The translations under genes and the position numbers were made by a program. Of a stretch of 64,000 bases of DNA, positions 25,504 through 34,457 are shown in pieces. The stretch covers positions 248,001 through 312,000 of the forward strand of contig NZ_NETS01000011.1 in NCBI RefSeq assembly GCF_002150035.1, in the 5' to 3' direction. This DNA is from Leptospira venezuelensis. GTDB lineage: Bacteria; Spirochaetota; Leptospiria; Leptospirales; Leptospiraceae. The notes beneath the pieces were generated by a model. The model was not told the DNA's origin. It saw only the letters and a list, made by a program, of their open reading frames with translations, and did not search any database. Every line of letters starts with the position of its first letter. Position 1 is the first letter of the stretch.

Positions 25504-27474
25504 GTGAAACCTAGCTTCTTTTCTCAAATTTCAGAGACCTCAGGAAAGATCTCATTCTATTCCTTATTACTATTTCTAGTAGCATTTCCACTTTCTGTTT
25601 CGGCCTCTCAAATCCTGGCAGGCTTATGCATTTTCTGTTTTATATTCTCTCCAAAGGAGAATTTCCAAAAAATAAAATCTTACCTTCTGCCATGGGGTTT
25701 CATTTTAGGAGCCTACTCTCTTGTATTCATTTCGTCTCTGTATCATTGGGAAGAATATTCCAATTTTTGGAAAACATTTACAAGACAATCGGAGGCGGGA
25801 GATTTCTGGCTCTCTATCTTATTTCCGATAGCGGCTGTACATTCTTCCGATGAAAAAAATAGAAAGCTGATCTATCGTTATCTTTGGATCTCTTTTCTAC
25901 TTGTTCTGATCTCCGGGATCGCATCCATTTTCAGCGAATATAGACTGGGTAAATTTATCTCAAATGGTTTTACTCCTGCCCCAGGGGATAGAAGGCAACA
26001 TCCAGCCGGTCCACTTTTCGGTCTCGAAACTTATCTTCCGATCGGACTAATGAACACTCATTTGACCTATGGCGGATTGATTTCTTTTTATATTCCAGGA
26101 CTTGCACTTCTTGTTTTACAAAAGATAAAGGAGAAGGATCTAAAACGTATAATTGGATTCGGAGTCCTTCTTCTTTTTGCACTTTGGGTATTTCTACTCA
26201 ATCAAAGTAAGTCTGCATGGCTTGGAGTTCTTGCAGTAACAGTTTATTTTATTTTGAGCAAACGGAAAGATTTCTCCGGTAAATTTCCAAAGATAACACT
26301 TGGGCGAGTTTCAATCGTCATCGTACTTTTGATCGTTCTGGGTGGACCGGTCCGTTTCTTTTACCAAAAGAATTGGTTACTACAAAGAACTCTTGCGCAA
26401 CTTACTCAGGTCCAAACCCCAGAAAACCAGAGATATTGGATCTATAAACTTAGCCTTCCTCTACTTGCGGAAAATCCGATCTTAGGCACAGGGGGAGGAA
26501 GATTTAAAGAAACCAGTTCAGATATTTCTAAATCGCTTATAGAGAAGAATGAGCAACTTTGGTATGAGCTGTACATCACCCCGAACAAACATGCACATAA
26601 TGATATTTTAGAATTTGCAGTCGTAGGTGGATGGCTTTCCGGAATTTTATGGATTGGATTCTTTTATCTTTTATTTAGAAAGATTGTATCTTCTAGTTTA
26701 GAAGAAGGAAATTTTCCCTTAATCGGAATTGGATTTATCTGGGTAGCTGGATTTTTCCAATGTTATCTCTTGGATGATGAGGTTGCACTTCCCTTCTTTG
26801 CTTTGGCAGGACTTTTATGGGGAAGAGAAAAGGAAACTTCTTCTAAATTCTCCACTTCTTCTGTAATCTTCTTAGGCCTGACCTTCATACTAAATACTTC
26901 CTTTTGGATTTGGAGACTTTCTATTCCACCGGAACTTGCGTATGGAAGACAAGTTTTTGCTTCTTCTTCTACACTTACTAAAAAGATAGAAAAACGTATT
27001 CTACCTTTTAGGAACCAAACAAAAGAAAGAGAAAAAAGAATTTCAGAAACCGTCCTAATCTCTGGCTCGGAAGGAAATTCAGAATTTTCTATTGAAGGTT
27101 GTCTCACTCATAGATATCCAAATCCTGCAAAACTAAGAGAAGAAGATCATTCTATTGGGATCTATATTTCTCCGGATGCAATTAACCCACCGACTAAGAT
27201 CTCAGTTACTGTATTCTCAGAAGAATCTTTTGATGAGGACAAACTATATTGGTCTCATAGAAAATACGATTTAGGAACTAAAGAGTTAGATTTGAAACCT
27301 GGTTGGAATTCCTTCATTTGGAAAGAGACCATTGGGCTTTCTAAAATTACGGTCTTTCCGGATATCGTATTTTTTAGGAGTTATAAGATCCGATTTGGAG
27401 GTATCCGTTCGGAGAAACAGATGGATCTGCCAGTCTTAGACTTAGGAGATCTCTGCGATTTTAAATTGAAGTAA
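25504..27474 (+). CDS. O-antigen ligase family membrane protein (WaaL/Wzy-like)
   Basis: The 656-aa protein has about ten transmembrane helices over the first 470 residues and the Wzy_C signature: LNQSKSAWLGVLAVTVYF, a large periplasmic loop with LGTGGGRFKE, and HAHNDILEFAVVGG with the conserved histidines. A soluble C-terminal domain of roughly 170 residues is unusual for WaaL. It may ligate O-antigen to core lipid A or polymerise repeat units. The start is GTG at 25504. The stop lies three bases from the tRNA-Leu 3' end. Confidence 0.85.
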   Translation: MKPSFFSQISETSGKISFYSLLLFLVAFPLSVSASQILAGLCIFCFIFSPKENFQKIKSYLLPWGFILGAYSLVFISSLYHWEEYSNFWKTFTRQSEAGDFWLSILFPIAAVHSSDEKNRKLIYRYLWISFLLVLISGIASIFSEYRLGKFISNGFTPAPGDRRQHPAGPLFGLETYLPIGLMNTHLTYGGLISFYIPGLALLVLQKIKEKDLKRIIGFGVLLLFALWVFLLNQSKSAWLGVLAVTVYFILSKRKDFSGKFPKITLGRVSIVIVLLIVLGGPVRFFYQKNWLLQRTLAQLTQVQTPENQRYWIYKLSLPLLAENPILGTGGGRFKETSSDISKSLIEKNEQLWYELYITPNKHAHNDILEFAVVGGWLSGILWIGFFYLLFRKIVSSSLEEGNFPLIGIGFIWVAGFFQCYLLDDEVALPFFALAGLLWGREKETSSKFSTSSVIFLGLTFILNTSFWIWRLSIPPELAYGRQVFASSSTLTKKIEKRILPFRNQTKEREKRISETVLISGSEGNSEFSIEGCLTHRYPNPAKLREEDHSIGIYISPDAINPPTKISVTVFSEESFDEDKLYWSHRKYDLGTKELDLKPGWNSFIWKETIGLSKITVFPDIVFFRSYKIRFGGIRSEKQMDLPVLDLGDLCDFKLK

Positions 27475-27476
27475 GT

Positions 27477-27563
<87 letters not shown>

Positions 27564-27580
27564 GTTTGAGAGACTCTGCC

Positions 27581-27652
<72 letters not shown>

Positions 27653-27710
27653 ATATGAGGTATGATTTTGTGTGTGGGCAAGGTGTCAATAGAAAAGTGG
27701 AGGAAAGACT

Positions 27711-28151
27711 TTGAGGACCTATTTCTATCGAATCGACTCGAACGCGCGACTTTTCCACGAGGACTCAGAGCTGACGGATAAAAAGTTTTTAGACTTCTTT
27801 TTCACTCATCTCGAAAAAAACCGGACCGGTAAATACCCTGAATGCGCTTATATCTCTCCTTGCGGAAAGGAAATGAATTTTGTGCAGACGGAACATTATC
27901 CAGTTCTGTTTAAACACAGAATTGGAGATAAACTCTATTACGGCGGAGAAAAGGGGATTCTATTCCAACCAGAAAATTTGAAATTCGATCCATTAGGAAA
28001 TCTAGTCCACCCTTTTCAAAAAGAGATCTGGGGAAGAATTTCTACGGAAATCCTTTTAGATCCCGAATTAGAATGGGGAGAAAATTCCGAGAATTGGGAT
28101 TTGATCTGGAATAGGAAAAAATTCATTATCCCAAAATTCAGGTCCGACTGA
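27711..28151 (+). CDS. DUF4505/UPF0598 family protein
   Basis: This 146-aa protein has no obvious membrane segment. Its pattern, YFYRIDSNARLFHED near the start, then KKFLDFFFTHLEKNRTGKYPE, ISPCGKEMNFV, YYGGEKGILFQPENL and VHPF, resembles the UPF0598 family known from animal mitochondrial proteins such as human C8orf82 (recalled from memory). The molecular function of that family is unknown to me. The start is TTG at 27711 with a strong GGAGGA box at 27699-27704. It stands alone between the tRNA pair (opposite strand) and convergent guaA. Confidence 0.75.
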   Translation: MRTYFYRIDSNARLFHEDSELTDKKFLDFFFTHLEKNRTGKYPECAYISPCGKEMNFVQTEHYPVLFKHRIGDKLYYGGEKGILFQPENLKFDPLGNLVHPFQKEIWGRISTEILLDPELEWGENSENWDLIWNRKKFIIPKFRSD

Positions 28152-28183
28152 TCTTTCAGATAAAGCAGAGTGCCTTGTAGAAT

Positions 28184-29995
28184 TTATTCCCACTCGATTG
28201 TGCCGGGAGGTTTGTTTGTCAGATCAAAAAACAAATACTCAATTTGAGGTGTTTTTAGAACTTCTGAAACGAGTTCCTCCAAAACATCTTTCTCCAATCT
28301 AAAAAAACTAGCAGTCATCGCTTCTTGAGAATCCACGGGTCTAAGAACAATACTTCTTTTTCCGGATTCGGAACCCAAAGGAAGAAGTACCACAGGCATT
28401 TGCCAGATCTGATCATAGATCTTTCTTTTTTGGAGAATTCTCTCTACGGCAGCATCTGCCTCTCTCAAAATATCAGAATCTTTTTTGTCCAAGTCGATTG
28501 CTTGGAATTTGAAGTTTGCTTTTTGGAATTCGCTGGATTTTCCTAAAAATAGAACAACTCGATTGACTGAAGAGATTTGGTTTGTGATCGCCGTGGAAAT
28601 TTTATCCAATTCGTCCCAGGTCTTATCTCCAGAAATCGCCGCACAATGTGCATAAGATCTCTGATCCCCTTTTACACCAACGGAAGCAACAGGAAGAAGT
28701 TTTGCTTGCAGGGCAGAATCCGAACCTACCAGTTCATCCAGTTTTTTCTGAACGGATTCCTCTACCGGTTTTTCTTGTGCGATCATTCGGACCACAAGTC
28801 CAGGTCCAGGAAAAGGATGTCTCCCAGTCCATTCTTTAGGAAGCCCAAGATAGTTCCCGAGTTCACGGACCTCGTCTTTATATAAGTCCTTGATCGGTTC
28901 TACTACCTTCCCTTCCTCCATTAATTTTTGGATGGCTTCTACTCGATTATGATGGGTCTTAATTGTATGAGAATGTTTAGTTCCGCCACTTTCTATCGTG
29001 TCAGGATAAATGGTTCCTTGTCCGAGTAACCATTCGTCTGCGTTCAGACCTAAACTTTTCGCGCAGTCTGCCTGTGCTTGTAAGAATAGATTTCCAACGA
29101 TTTTTCGTTTTTCTTCCGGATCTTTTTTACCTTTGAGAGCTGAGTAAAAAAGTTCGGAAGCATCATGAACATGCAATTGGATACCTTGCGGAGAAAGTTT
29201 TTCTTGGAGACTCGCAACCTCGTCCTTTCTCATAAACCCGGTATCTATCAGAACTCCTTTGACTCTGTCTTTTCCTAATGCCCTGGAAAGAAGAAGATAC
29301 GAAACAGTTGAATCTACTCCCCCGGATACTAATAAAAAAATCTTTTTGTCTGCAGGAACAATCGAATGTAACTCTTCTTCTTTTAGATCTAAGAATTGTT
29401 TTAAGTTCCAGGTACCTTCTGCCCCTGAAATTTTTACGAAGTTTTCTAGAAGTACAGAACCTTTTTCCGTATGAGTTACTTCTGGATGGAGTTGTATCCC
29501 GAACCATTTTTGGGTCGGATTTTCTACTACTGCATATTCACAATCTTTACTGGAAGCAGTTCGAGTAAAACCTGCTGGCAAACGAGTAACTTCGTCACCA
29601 TGGCTCATCCATGCAACCTCTCCGCCTTGGAAACCTTTGAGTAATTGTGTTTTGGATGTATCAATAAAATCTAAGGCAGCTCTTCCGTATTCTGCTATGC
29701 CCGCTTTTTTAACTTCTCCACCTAAAAGTTTCATCATGAGTTGGTGGCCGTAACAAATCCCTAAAACAGGAATTCCTAGTTTTAAGACCTCGACTGGGAG
29801 AGATGGAGAATTCGGTTCGTATACACTTTCCGGTCCTCCGGAAAGAATAATGCCTGAAAGTTTGGAATATGTTTCAATAGGTTCGTCGTTACCTAAAATT
29901 TCTGAATAAGCCCCCAAACGACGAATTCTGGACGCGATCAAATGGGCGTACTGCCCTCCAAAATCCACGATCCCAATTACATTTTGGTGCTTCAT
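28184..29995 (-). CDS. guaA: GMP synthase (glutamine-hydrolysing), long form
   Basis: The 603-aa protein has a class I glutamine amidotransferase domain with IVDFGGQYAHLI, GICYGHQLMM (nucleophile C81) and LHPEVTH. An ATP pyrophosphatase domain follows with the P-loop LLVSGGVDSTVS and the dimerisation domain. It converts XMP to GMP. Bacterial enzymes are usually about 525 aa. The extra length lies in the C-terminal region after RMIAQEKPVEESVQKKL, as in the eukaryotic-type enzyme with an enlarged dimer domain. It is divergent from queF. Confidence 0.94.
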   Translation of the reverse strand: MKHQNVIGIVDFGGQYAHLIASRIRRLGAYSEILGNDEPIETYSKLSGIILSGGPESVYEPNSPSLPVEVLKLGIPVLGICYGHQLMMKLLGGEVKKAGIAEYGRAALDFIDTSKTQLLKGFQGGEVAWMSHGDEVTRLPAGFTRTASSKDCEYAVVENPTQKWFGIQLHPEVTHTEKGSVLLENFVKISGAEGTWNLKQFLDLKEEELHSIVPADKKIFLLVSGGVDSTVSYLLLSRALGKDRVKGVLIDTGFMRKDEVASLQEKLSPQGIQLHVHDASELFYSALKGKKDPEEKRKIVGNLFLQAQADCAKSLGLNADEWLLGQGTIYPDTIESGGTKHSHTIKTHHNRVEAIQKLMEEGKVVEPIKDLYKDEVRELGNYLGLPKEWTGRHPFPGPGLVVRMIAQEKPVEESVQKKLDELVGSDSALQAKLLPVASVGVKGDQRSYAHCAAISGDKTWDELDKISTAITNQISSVNRVVLFLGKSSEFQKANFKFQAIDLDKKDSDILREADAAVERILQKRKIYDQIWQMPVVLLPLGSESGKRSIVLRPVDSQEAMTASFFRLEKDVLEELVSEVLKTPQIEYLFFDLTNKPPGTIEWE

Positions 29996-30084
29996 TCCAA
30001 GGTATCCTTAACGTTTCCTTTATGTGAGTTGTAAAAAGATTCCCAGAGACAAAGTCCGGAAAACTCTGGTTTAAAGAGGGAATC

Positions 30085-30498
30085 ATGAGCCATCAACAAG
30101 AGTCGATCGGAATTTCCGCTTATGAGGGAAGACAGGACCATATCCCCAGTCTGAAACTTCCCGAGATAGAATCTTTCGCCAATGTGTACGAAGGTAAGGA
30201 TTACACAATCGATTTTACCATTCCAGAATTCACCGCAGTTTGTCCTAAAACAGGACTGCCAGATTTTGGAGTGATCGAGATCAGCTATATACCAAAGGCA
30301 AAATGTATAGAGTTAAAATCTCTAAAAGAGTATATTCTCGCCTACCGCAATCTTGGGATCTTCCATGAGAATGTAGTAAATCATATCTTAGAAGACCTGG
30401 TCCAGTCTGTAGATCCAAAATATCTCAAGGTCAAGGGAGATTATAACCTAAGAGGTGGGATTAAAACAATCGTAACAAGAGAGTATACAAGCAAATGA
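30085..30498 (+). CDS. queF: NADPH-dependent 7-cyano-7-deazaguanine reductase
   Basis: This 137-aa short (YkvM-type) QueF of the T-fold family has the catalytic cysteine in FTAVCPKTGLPDFG (C53, with D60), the ELKSLKEYILAYRN segment and the C-terminal YNLRGGIKT. It reduces preQ0 to preQ1 in queuosine biosynthesis. The upstream 89 bases contain a 6-bp hairpin (CCAGAG/CTCTGG, 30043-30069) but not a recognisable preQ1 riboswitch. Its 3' end overlaps the SemiSWEET start by four bases. Confidence 0.95.
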   Translation: MSHQQESIGISAYEGRQDHIPSLKLPEIESFANVYEGKDYTIDFTIPEFTAVCPKTGLPDFGVIEISYIPKAKCIELKSLKEYILAYRNLGIFHENVVNHILEDLVQSVDPKYLKVKGDYNLRGGIKTIVTREYTSK

Positions 30499-30761
30499 TA
30501 GATCCGATTTCTCTACTTGGATTTATTGCTTGTACTTTGACTACTCTGGCATTTCTTCCCCAGCTAATCAAAGTGATCCTGGAAAAAAGGACCAGGGACA
30601 TTTCCAGAAACATGTATCTTGTTCTTTCCGTGGGAGTGTTTTTCTGGCTTTGTTACGGGATACTAAAGAATGATTTTCCGATCATTCTCGCAAACGGCTT
30701 CACTCTACTTTTTACCACCACCATTCTTTGGTACAAACTTCGGTCCAAGGAAGAAGAATAA
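30495..30761 (+). CDS. SemiSWEET sugar transporter
   Basis: The 88-aa protein has three transmembrane helices in a single triple-helix bundle with the PQ-loop motif FLPQLIKV (P22-Q23) in helix 1 and an asparagine in helix 3 (LANGFTLLF). SemiSWEETs dimerise to form a sugar uniporter in the cytoplasmic membrane, and a Leptospira biflexa member has a published structure. Coupling to queF by ATGA overlap has no obvious metabolic logic. A bidirectional terminator follows within ten bases. Confidence 0.9.
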   Translation: MIDPISLLGFIACTLTTLAFLPQLIKVILEKRTRDISRNMYLVLSVGVFFWLCYGILKNDFPIILANGFTLLFTTTILWYKLRSKEEE

Positions 30762-30768
30762 AAAAAAA

Positions 30769-30790
30769 GCCGCTTCCTTTCGGAAACGGC
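30769..30790. terminator. Bidirectional intrinsic terminator
   Basis: The stem GCCGCTTCC/GGAAACGGC has one mismatch and a TTTC loop. It is flanked by eight A on the left and a T-rich run on the right, so it can end both the queF-SemiSWEET transcript and the convergent FecR-lipoprotein transcript. Confidence 0.85.
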
Positions 30791-30819
30791 CTTTTATTTT
30801 TTCTGAATGGAAAACTACT

Positions 30820-31749
30820 TTATTTAGGAGCGGCTTGGTCTTTTAGGGACTTGCGCTGGTTTTCCAATTCTTTCTTAGCATCATCCATAGAAGATTTTAC
30901 TTTTTCTTTCTCTTCTTTACCTGCTTTTTGGATAGCTTCTTTTTCTTCTTTTCCAGCGCTCTTAGCTTCTTCTAGAAGTTTACGATTTTCTTCTTTTGCG
31001 CCTTCGATCAGCTCTCTATTTCTTTGTTTTTGATCTTCCAAACCTTGGAGGATACGAGCCTTATTCTCTTGGAAATCTTTCAGGATCTCTTGGATACGAG
31101 CTCTTTGTTCTTCCGTAATAGATTGAATAGTAGCAGAATCGTCTTTCAATTCTTGGGCTTCATCCTCTGTTAGAGGTTGTTCTTTGAATGAATCTCCGTT
31201 AGAGCTAACATTTTCCCCTGCATCTGCCACTGCTTGGCTTTCAGGATTATCTGCGTCAGCAACTTCAACTGATCCATCAGACACTCTAGTGCTCGTTCCT
31301 TTACCTGATTCTTCAACTATGAATTCAGTTCCTCTAACAGAAGCTACGACTGTTGGAGTAGAAACTGTGAATTTAGAAGTTTTGGTGAGCTTACCTGCAA
31401 CCTTAGTAAAAATTTTACCTTTGGTCAGGCCCAGGTCCGCAAAGGTTTCTCCATTTGCGGAATCTATAAAAATTTTCTTCAGAGTGAGGCTTGTGTTTTC
31501 TTTGATTCTAACAAGAACGCCTTCGGTTAACTGAAGGTCTGCATAAGAATCCTTTCCGGTCTCGATCTTATCTTCCGGCAAAAGGAAAGTATCCAAAGAT
31601 ACTGCCTTTTCTTTCCCCGCCTTATCGAAAATTTTTACTGTTCCTTTGGTGAATGTAATCACTCCACCTTGGAGATCTTCTTTGGCTTTCTTACAATCTA
31701 CAAATATAAAGCTGAGGGCCAGAAAGAAGGTTATGGCAATCCGTTTCAT
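30820..31749 (-). CDS. FecR-domain lipoprotein (LipL45-like family)
   Basis: The 309-aa protein has a spirochete-type lipobox ending at C19 (FIFVDC). A FecR-like beta domain (about 30-160) follows with GTVKIFDKAGKEKAV, TEGVLVRIKENTSLTLKK and a VASVRGTEFIVEE motif. The C-terminal half is a long, charged coiled coil rich in E, K and Q (about 200-305). Leptospira LipL45 belongs to the same FecR-domain lipoprotein group, but this is shorter and I do not claim orthology. Location is inferred to be an envelope membrane. Confidence 0.82.
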   Translation of the reverse strand: MKRIAITFFLALSFIFVDCKKAKEDLQGGVITFTKGTVKIFDKAGKEKAVSLDTFLLPEDKIETGKDSYADLQLTEGVLVRIKENTSLTLKKIFIDSANGETFADLGLTKGKIFTKVAGKLTKTSKFTVSTPTVVASVRGTEFIVEESGKGTSTRVSDGSVEVADADNPESQAVADAGENVSSNGDSFKEQPLTEDEAQELKDDSATIQSITEEQRARIQEILKDFQENKARILQGLEDQKQRNRELIEGAKEENRKLLEEAKSAGKEEKEAIQKAGKEEKEKVKSSMDDAKKELENQRKSLKDQAAPK

Positions 31750-31940
31750 TTAGTTCTGATTCTCCCTTGAAATAGGTTTGGGAAGAATATCGATGAAAGA
31801 AATTTCCGTCCACATTTTTAATCCACCCTATTGAATTATTCGGGGAACACCTTGTCTAATATACAGAAGGCCTCAAATCCCATTGAGACTGGCAATCAGT
31901 GGTGGAATCTAAAAGGAAAAGGTATTGCGCCATAGCCCCA

Positions 31941-31963
31941 GTCTAGAAATTGTAGCCCTAGAC
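31941..31963. promoter_or_regulatory. Inverted repeat upstream of ferredoxin gene
   Basis: GTCTAG (31941-31946) and CTAGAC (31958-31963) form a perfect 6-bp inverted repeat with an 11-base spacer, about 40 bases before the ferredoxin ATG in the 254-bp divergent gap with the FecR gene. It could be an operator or a leader hairpin. Confidence 0.3.
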
Positions 31964-32003
31964 CGCCAACATAGAACTAAAAAAGTTCCAAAGGAGTGAC
32001 AGA

Positions 32004-32222
32004 ATGAGCAAAATAGCCTATGTAGATAAGGACAACTGTACTTCTTGCAACCAGTGTGCAGACAATCTACCTAAGTACTTTCAAATGGACGATAACGATA
32101 CTTCCGAGACTCATATCGGAGGAGAGAGTGTAAATCAAGCTCAGATCCCTGAGGAAGATTGGAAAACAGTTCAGAAAGAAATGGATGAATGTCCCGGTGA
32201 ATGTATTCACTGGAGAAAGTAA
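32004..32222 (+). CDS. Small [4Fe-4S] ferredoxin
   Basis: This 72-aa acidic ferredoxin has the cluster ligands C12, C15 and C18 (CTSCNQC) and C63 followed by proline (ECPGEC), enough for one [4Fe-4S] cluster. C67 is an additional cysteine. It would act as a cytoplasmic electron carrier. The AAAGGAGTGACAG box before the ATG is a strong ribosome-binding site. It is a monocistronic gene followed by an intrinsic terminator. Confidence 0.92.
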   Translation: MSKIAYVDKDNCTSCNQCADNLPKYFQMDDNDTSETHIGGESVNQAQIPEEDWKTVQKEMDECPGECIHWRK

Positions 32223-32256
32223 TCGTTTTCCGATTTCTATATTCTTTAAAAAGAAA

Positions 32257-32284
32257 AAGCGGGAATCCATTCCCGCTTTTTTTG
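32257..32284. terminator. Intrinsic terminator after ferredoxin gene
   Basis: The perfect 10-bp stem AAAGCGGGAA/TTCCCGCTTT with loop TCCA is followed by a T run. The A-rich left flank allows use in both directions, so it may also end the convergent fliM operon. Confidence 0.9.
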
Positions 32285-32338
32285 TGTCTCGCTGAAACTC
32301 TCGATCCGAATCAAAAGTTTCTGTTATAGATCTCTAAA

Positions 32339-33364
32339 TCAATATTCTTGTTCCGATCTAGTAGAACCAAGTAATTCGTCAGGAATATCTTCGACTCGAT
32401 CTCCTATCTGGATAGCGAGTCTATTTCCAACACGTCCAGGTAGACATTTAAACTTCTTACGTTCCCCTACTTTTACAAGCATGTCTGATCTAGTAGTGGT
32501 GTTTTCTAATTTAACAACATCACCAACAGTTAGATTCATAAAATCCAAGATGGAAATATCTACGGAACCAACTTCTGCGATTACAGGGATTTGTACCTGA
32601 TCCAAACGTTCTTGGATGATGGCTCTGTTCTCGTCCAACTCACCTTTACGAATGGAGGAATACCAGTATTGAGCGGACAGTTTGTTAATGATAGGCTCGA
32701 TCGTGATGTACGGGATACAAAGGTTGGTCAAACCTTCGACCTCTCCGATCTTGGTCTCTAAGTTGATCAAAACCACCATGTCATTCGGAGGTACGACCTG
32801 AGCGAACTGTGGGTTTGTTTCAATGTTACCAAGACGAGGCCTAAGATCGATCACAGTGGACCAGGCCTCTCTCATGTTTCCTAAGATACGAACGATAATC
32901 CCTTCCATTACGCTCATCTCAATCTCGGAAAGTTCTCGGGAAATTTTTGCAGTCTCTCCCTTACCACCGAAAAGACGGTCAATGATCGTAAATGAGATAG
33001 AAGGATCTATTTCTAAAATTGCAGAACCTCTAAGTGGGTCCATATTGATTACAGCAAGTGTAGTCGGATTCGGAATGGAACGAATGAATTCTTCGTACGT
33101 TAACTGATCCACAGCAGCTACGTGAACGTGAACCAAAGCTCGCAACTGAGCGGAAAGTCCAGTAGTTGCCAAACGAGCAAATGTCTCGTGCATCATTTGT
33201 AGAGTACGGATCTGGTCTTTAGAAAATTTGTCGGGACGTTTGAAGTCGTAAATTTTGACCTTCTTCTGTTCCCCTACGGAAGAATACTCATCCTCCGCCA
33301 CTTCTCCGCTAGAGATCGCGTTTAATAATGCGTCTATCTCGTCTTGGGATAAAATTTCGGTCAT
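32339..33364 (-). CDS. fliM: Flagellar motor switch protein FliM
   Basis: The 341-aa protein begins MTEILSQDEIDALL, the CheY-P-binding peptide of FliM. A middle CheC-like domain follows with DQLTYEEFIRSIPNPT and a C-terminal SpoA domain with ILDFMNLTVGDVVKL. It forms the C-ring of the endoflagellar motor that sets rotation direction. Its start overlaps the stop of the preceding periplasmic-protein gene by four bases, and it is the last gene of a run beginning with the heme-binding protein at 37845. Confidence 0.96.
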   Translation of the reverse strand: MTEILSQDEIDALLNAISSGEVAEDEYSSVGEQKKVKIYDFKRPDKFSKDQIRTLQMMHETFARLATTGLSAQLRALVHVHVAAVDQLTYEEFIRSIPNPTTLAVINMDPLRGSAILEIDPSISFTIIDRLFGGKGETAKISRELSEIEMSVMEGIIVRILGNMREAWSTVIDLRPRLGNIETNPQFAQVVPPNDMVVLINLETKIGEVEGLTNLCIPYITIEPIINKLSAQYWYSSIRKGELDENRAIIQERLDQVQIPVIAEVGSVDISILDFMNLTVGDVVKLENTTTRSDMLVKVGERKKFKCLPGRVGNRLAIQIGDRVEDIPDELLGSTRSEQEY

Positions 33365-34344
33365 TTTCTTACCTTCGCTAATAGATTAGCCACTTTCCAA
33401 AACATTCCGTTTTCGTCCGGCATTCTTCTTAATGTAAATTCGTATTCGTATCGGACAGGAACCTTATTCACTCTTCTTTCCACAGCTACTCTTACCTTGG
33501 AGAGATTGGAACTCACCTTTTCCGTTCCCAGGATCTTATAGTATTGTAACACGCCTGATCTGTTTTCTTCTAAATAATTTCTGAATTCTTCTAGAACAAA
33601 ATCTTTTTCAGCTTCTTCCGATTGCTGCCAATCCCTGGCAAATCTATCATAAGCTTGTATGTATTCAGGGAAATGAATCCATTTAAAATGGAGCTTCCAG
33701 TTTTTCTTTTTTTCAGCACCTAAGAATAAATGGATCACTTCTTCCGGTTCTAGTCCATCCGTTGATGGATCTTGGTAAGGAACTCCAGGGACCACCCAAT
33801 CTTTTTTACGTTCTTCTACACTAAAATAAGGATGGCTTTCCGATCTTACAAAATGGTCTCCATACTCGGAGATATTAGGATAGAAGTAAGCGGTTACGAA
33901 ATATTTTTTGCCAGGCTCTAATTCATACAGATGATCGATCCGGATCTCTTTTGAGAATGTTTCGTCTTTATGTAAAATGATCTCTTTGACCTCGTCGCCT
34001 ACAAGGTTCTCGACTTTATTCCTTCTTCTTAAGACAGGATCCTGTTTTCTTTCTTCTTCAATTCTTGAAACAGTTCTGCCGTCTTCATCTCTTACGATTA
34101 CTTGGAAAGATCGCAGATCTTTTCCGTAGGGGAAAATTCTTAGAACCTCATTTCCAGTATTTCTCACGGAAAGTAAGGCTGAGATAGGTTCCTTTTCTCG
34201 GAACTGCATTTTAGGAAGTTTGATATCCACTATGCCTTGGGCTTGGATATAATTTTCGGAAACTTCTCCCCTTGCATTTCTGTTAGGATATGACCCTAAA
34301 CCGAATGCACTCAAGAGAATTAGTATGATCAGAATTCGTTTCAT
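33361..34344 (-). CDS. Hypothetical exported protein upstream of fliM
   Basis: This 327-aa protein has an N-terminal signal peptide (MKRILIILILLSAFGLGS) and otherwise looks beta-rich and extracytoplasmic. An N-terminal half (IVDIKLPKMQF, SVRNTGNEVLRIFPYG) reads like an Ig-like or intracellular-protease-inhibitor fold. The C-terminal 130 residues contain aromatic/charged helices and a closing FTLRRMPDENGMFWKVANLL that resembles lumenal DUF4878/NTF2-like tails. I cannot assign a function. Coupling to fliM by ATGA suggests an envelope or motility context. Confidence 0.65.
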   Translation of the reverse strand: MKRILIILILLSAFGLGSYPNRNARGEVSENYIQAQGIVDIKLPKMQFREKEPISALLSVRNTGNEVLRIFPYGKDLRSFQVIVRDEDGRTVSRIEEERKQDPVLRRRNKVENLVGDEVKEIILHKDETFSKEIRIDHLYELEPGKKYFVTAYFYPNISEYGDHFVRSESHPYFSVEERKKDWVVPGVPYQDPSTDGLEPEEVIHLFLGAEKKKNWKLHFKWIHFPEYIQAYDRFARDWQQSEEAEKDFVLEEFRNYLEENRSGVLQYYKILGTEKVSSNLSKVRVAVERRVNKVPVRYEYEFTLRRMPDENGMFWKVANLLAKVRK

Positions 34345-34457
34345 TCTAAAATTTCAGTCCGTGTGGACGCAAAATCTATGGTCCTCTTTTAGATTTCGGC
34401 AAAAAGAGACAAAACCTAGTAAAAAATACGGGAAATTATCTAAGAAACATAAGTCTT

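Noticed and set aside
29996..30084. preQ1 riboswitch upstream of queF
   Set aside because: Only a CCAGAG/CTCTGG hairpin is present; the preQ1 aptamer consensus and its A-rich tail are not.
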